Source: Mangifera indica (Eukaryota > Streptophyta > Magnoliopsida > Sapindales > Anacardiaceae). Taken from it: a stretch of DNA of 64,000 nucleotides. A program made the position numbers and the translations under genes. Positions 60,534 through 64,000 of this stretch are shown piece by piece (positions within the stretch are counted from its first letter, which is position 1; every line of letters starts with the position of its first letter). Location: the NCBI RefSeq assembly GCF_011075055.1, contig NC_058140.1:10412988-10476987 (forward strand). Direction: 5' to 3'. Below the pieces are notes generated by a model. It was not told the origin of the DNA. It searched no databases and worked only from the letters and a program-made list of their open reading frames with translations.

Positions 60534-61350
60534 TGTAACACTCTTTTTTAGATAAATGTTTTAAACAAAATATGAATCTGAGGAAACGTGTCCAACATAA
60601 ACGTTGACCAATCACAACAAATAAGGTAAGATTTAAACCAAGCTTATTGGAGTTTCAGGTTGAGCTCGGCTTAAATGAGCCTAAAACATGCTCAGCTCAA
60701 GCAAGTTAGAGCTCAAAACCTGAAAGTTCAACATTTTTGAACTCGAGCTTTAGGGTGTTTAGCTCGCGAGCTTAAAAATTTTAATACAAAACAACATTGT
60801 TTAGATCAATATGCATTAAAATGATGTTATTTTAATAATGAACTAAACTAAACTAAAAGATTGATTCAAGCTCGAGCTCATTTGAAGCAAGCTCAACGAA
60901 TGCAAGCTTGATTTGGTTCGAATCGAGTCCTAACAACAAAATATAAAGCATGATCATAAATACTTAAACATCAATACATGCAAAAAGGTGTATTTGAAAT
61001 ATTCATAATAAGAAATTCCATCATCCCATAATAATTACTATGTCTCAAATAACAATCCCAACATAAACATGCATAAACAATACATAGTCTCAAACTGATT
61101 ATTCTATGTCTCAAATAACAATCCTAACATAAACATGTATAAACAATACGTAGTCTCAAACTGATTATCAATACATAAACTCAGTGTAAACTCTAAAAAT
61201 ATTATAAATGCCCCTCAACCTTATGCAACCTCTTGAGTTGGACCCTTGGCTCCTCATATGTCCTATTACTCACCTCTATCTATAAAATCACATGAATAAA
61301 CATGTGAGTGAACAACACTGAGCAAGTAGGTGACATCACAAGACCTTGCA
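60534..61350. repeat. Gypsy-type LTR-like unit 2, carrying a MITE
   Basis: Begins TGTAACACTC. Shared order with unit 1: 'acaaaatat', 'atgcaaaaaggtgta', 'gaaatatt.ataataa', 'gtgagtg...aacac'. It is interrupted by the MITE at 60622-60932. It also has an internal ~73-bp duplication (about 61040-61165, 'ctatgtctcaaataacaatc' twice). Confidence 0.55.
60614..60940. mobile_element. hAT-type MITE, exact 8-bp target duplication
   Basis: The element proper is 60622-60932 (311 bp) between ACAACAAA repeats (60614-60621, 60933-60940). Ends are taaggtaagatttaaaccaa and taggactcgattcgaaccaa (reverse strand). The interior has GAGCTCG-rich arms and the twin near-palindromes acaacattgtt and atgatgttatttt, more decayed than in the 55.6-kb copy. 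Confidence 0.9.
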
Positions 61351-61783
61351 CAAAGCATCTCATAAACTGTGTTTCGTTACTATATTGTTATATGGTTACT
61401 TTCGGATTTTTTCGGCATCCTCTTATACCCCTCCATCTTATCTCAACATCCTTGTGCCCTAACTATATATCCCAATAGGTGGCATCTAGTTGTCATAATT
61501 TTTTTTTTCAAAATTTTGACAACTCACTTATATAAAATTTATCTGACACTATATGCTAAAATTAATATCTTATCATCACCGACCAACTTAAACCTTTAAT
61601 TTTTTTATAAATTTGAAATTGTCAGCATATATATTTCCAAACCACTCATATAGTTTATTCTATCTTTAATTTAATAATCAAAACCAACAATAGAAACCTA
61701 TAACAGAACAGTAACATTCTCCTAACTACTATGCATCACTAAATTAAATCAAATAACTTTCTCATCCCATTATAATTTTTTAA

Positions 61784-62487
61784 GGCCAAATCACTATTTG
61801 CCACCCAAGGTTTGATAAAATGACATATTCTCATTTTTTAAGTTTGAAAAAACCATTTTCTCACCCATCTATCAAAGTCAACCATTAGTTTTTACAATTA
61901 AGAAGTATTTATGTCATTTTGTTCAAATTTTATTATATGAGTGTAATTAGTTGTCATTTTGTCCTTGAGGTTTAAATATCATTATTACACTCATATAATG
62001 TCACTTTTTAAAATATTAAGGGTGTTCATGAATTTTTTCAAAAGTTTAAATATGAAGGATAAAATAACAGCTAATTGCACTTATATAATAATATTTGAAT
62101 AAAATAACATTAATACTCTTGAAAAATGACATTGCATGTTGTTCAAATGTAATATTTAAATTTCCAAAAACCTTTAAAAAATTTTCATTGATACACCTAA
62201 TATTTTGAAAGTTTATTGTTCACTTTCAAACATGTGATTAAACGTCATTAACATCCTTATAAACATTTGTATTAGTGAATTTTTTTTATTATTTTTAATT
62301 GAGTGTAAATGTTATTTAGCTTAAATTTAAAAAAAAAAAAATTTCAACAATTTTATAAGAAAGTTAACTGATTTTTTTTTAATAAATTTAACAATTGAGA
62401 GGAAAAATAGTTTTTACAAACTTTTTTTTAAGTAGTTTTTTTAAACTTAAAAAGTGAGAATCCTAGATAAAAAATAGTTATTTGACC
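61784..62487. mobile_element. Foldback Mutator-like element, decayed
   Basis: Ends ggccaaatcactatttgcca and the mirrored aaaatagttatttgacc; arms mirror through 'ttttttaagtttgaaaaa' and 'tttttttaaacttaaaaa'. A second inverted pair lies inside (ttgtcattttgtccttgagg against tgaaggataaaataacagc). No GTCTTC core. Target duplication is degraded and not convincing. Confidence 0.75.
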
Positions 62488-64000
62488 CTTTTTATTATTA
62501 TCTGTATAGATAGAAAAATAACCCTTACAGTAAACGAAACACATGCATGCTGAATATGTTATCTTATAAGCTTTTTCTCTTGATAGAGAAGCTGATTCGA
62601 TATCGATTCATTCACAGTTCTTTAGAAAAAAAGGACGAATTTAAAATAGCAAGTGGGATTTAATTTCTTTGGGGTAGTGGAATCGGTGTAACCAATGGAG
62701 TTTCATAAATTTCTACCCTTTTTGTATCTTAGGGTTGCGTGCGCACGCCACAATTTCCAATTTTGGAAACATTAATGATACAAAACATGAGAAAACACTT
62801 TCTGTAAATAGTGAATCTAGTTTTAATTTTAATTCTTACACCAATTCTTAATTTTATTCAGCTTCTACCTGCAACCCCATTTGCATATCAAGTTTTATGG
62901 CGGTAGATGATGCAAAAGCTCAATTCTTAATTCAAACTTTTGAGTTTTTTTTATCTCGTATTGAAATCAATTTCAATATCTAATTCAAGAAAGAACACAC
63001 CAACTAGCAGTAACGTCTAATTGGCAATTGAATGATGCAATTCGACATTAAAAGAATACAAATACAATTGCGTGTTTACATTGAAATCAAAAGTTGCAAA
63101 AGCAGTGGTAGCTTTTTATGAGGATTCTCTACTATTTATATGACGAAAGAAATGTTCCCTAGATCAAATTTAAATAATATATTCTCTATCTAGTACTAAA
63201 TATCTAATTAAATTAAACATTAATAATGGAAATAGTTTCATGGCTACCAGGGAATTCAACATTAACATATATATATATTTAACGCATAATAGTTTCAGGA
63301 TGTTGATGTCACTTGTAGGTATTAGACAATTTATATCATTAATTTATAGATAGAATTATTAAAATGTTTATTAATAACAAATGTTTAATCCCTTGATTAA
63401 CAAATGTTTTAGATTTGCATTAACTGTTTTAATATTGGGCTTAGGATTAATTACAAAACAGCTGAGCACTAGCTGTTAGCTATAATACGAAATAAATAAA
63501 TTGTTAGGTCAATGTGAACACTCTAAACGCTTTAAAAATTAATAATTAAAAAAATGACTAAAATAATGTAACCCTTTCAAAAGGAAAAGTTATTCATCAA
63601 TTATTATTAAGGTCAATTTTCAAACATAATTATTCCTTAAAAGTTTTCACGACCAATTCATCTATTGGAGCTACCACATTCCAAAGCTAATAAGTTTGAC
63701 AATGGTAAGAATCAACGACAAGCTAGCTTCATCCTATTATCCAAATTAACTACAAATTAAACTTTTATAGAAAAAATCTTATATACTGATTTTTATATTA
63801 TTATTTATGAAGATAGTAATTATTCACCTTTATTCATAGTTAGAAACTTCAAAACATTCACATGACAAATTGATTAAAAGTTTAATTATTCATTTCTTAT
63901 GAGGTTTGACTATAATAGGAAAATACTATCAACTTTTCAAGATCGTAAAAAATCTTTGGCCAAGTTTCACTGAAACTTTCTTTAATTAAAATTTGTACGA
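62488..64000. other. AT-rich intergenic DNA to window end
   Basis: No gene, repeat or element end could be supported. Only short AT runs and an ATGCATGC word near 62541 stand out. Confidence 0.6.

Noticed and set aside
61775..62497. Target duplication for the 61.8-kb foldback element
   Set aside because: The flanks (attttttaa and ctttttatt) agree only as far as expected for T-rich DNA.

Overview
This is a piece of a eudicot (dicot plant) nuclear chromosome. It is AT-rich, gene-poor and packed with decayed transposable elements. The evidence is an intronless plant L-type lectin receptor kinase (LecRK) gene, Ty1/Copia, Ty3/Gypsy-like, LINE, CACTA, Mutator-like and hAT-type sequences, a plant-specific DUF1985-type gene relic, and a nuclear-type tRNA-Pro relic. 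The species cannot be named from sequence alone. All calls come from reading translations, repeats and junctions by eye; no database search was run.

Layout. 0-3.5 kb: a long-inverted-repeat (foldback) Mutator-like element cut by the window edge, then a minus-strand Copia relic split by an LTR-like insertion. 5.2-7.3 kb: a broken CACTA transposase. 7.3-7.9 kb: a Copia RT scrap next to a decayed lectin-domain fragment that is a paralogue of the gene nearby. 9.4-11.4 kb: the only clearly intact gene, a 660-residue LecRK on the minus strand. 14.8-18.1 kb: two tandem arrays, a ~568-bp unit and then a ~119-bp unit with four-unit higher-order structure. They lead into a multi-exon DUF1985-type pseudogene (18.2-21.4 kb). 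21.8-31.3 kb: two decayed Copia elements. 31.5-38.7 kb: a direct segmental duplication; each copy carries a foldback element at the same base, and one copy carries an extra hAT-type MITE. 40.1-42.0 kb: two more foldback elements with 9-10 bp target-site duplications. 43.2-48.65 kb: a full-length decayed Copia element with another foldback element in its integrase region. 48.95-58.53 kb: a second long Copia element with a candidate 5-bp target duplication and its own nested insertions. 59.75-61.35 kb: two adjacent Gypsy-type LTR-like units, one carrying a hAT MITE. 61.8-62.5 kb: a seventh foldback element.

The genes do not form a pathway. The LecRK is a plausible plasma-membrane receptor in an otherwise transposon-dominated stretch. 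The useful information is the nesting record: exact target duplications, one empty/filled site pair, recurrent insertion at one base, and tandem-repeat growth inside LTRs.
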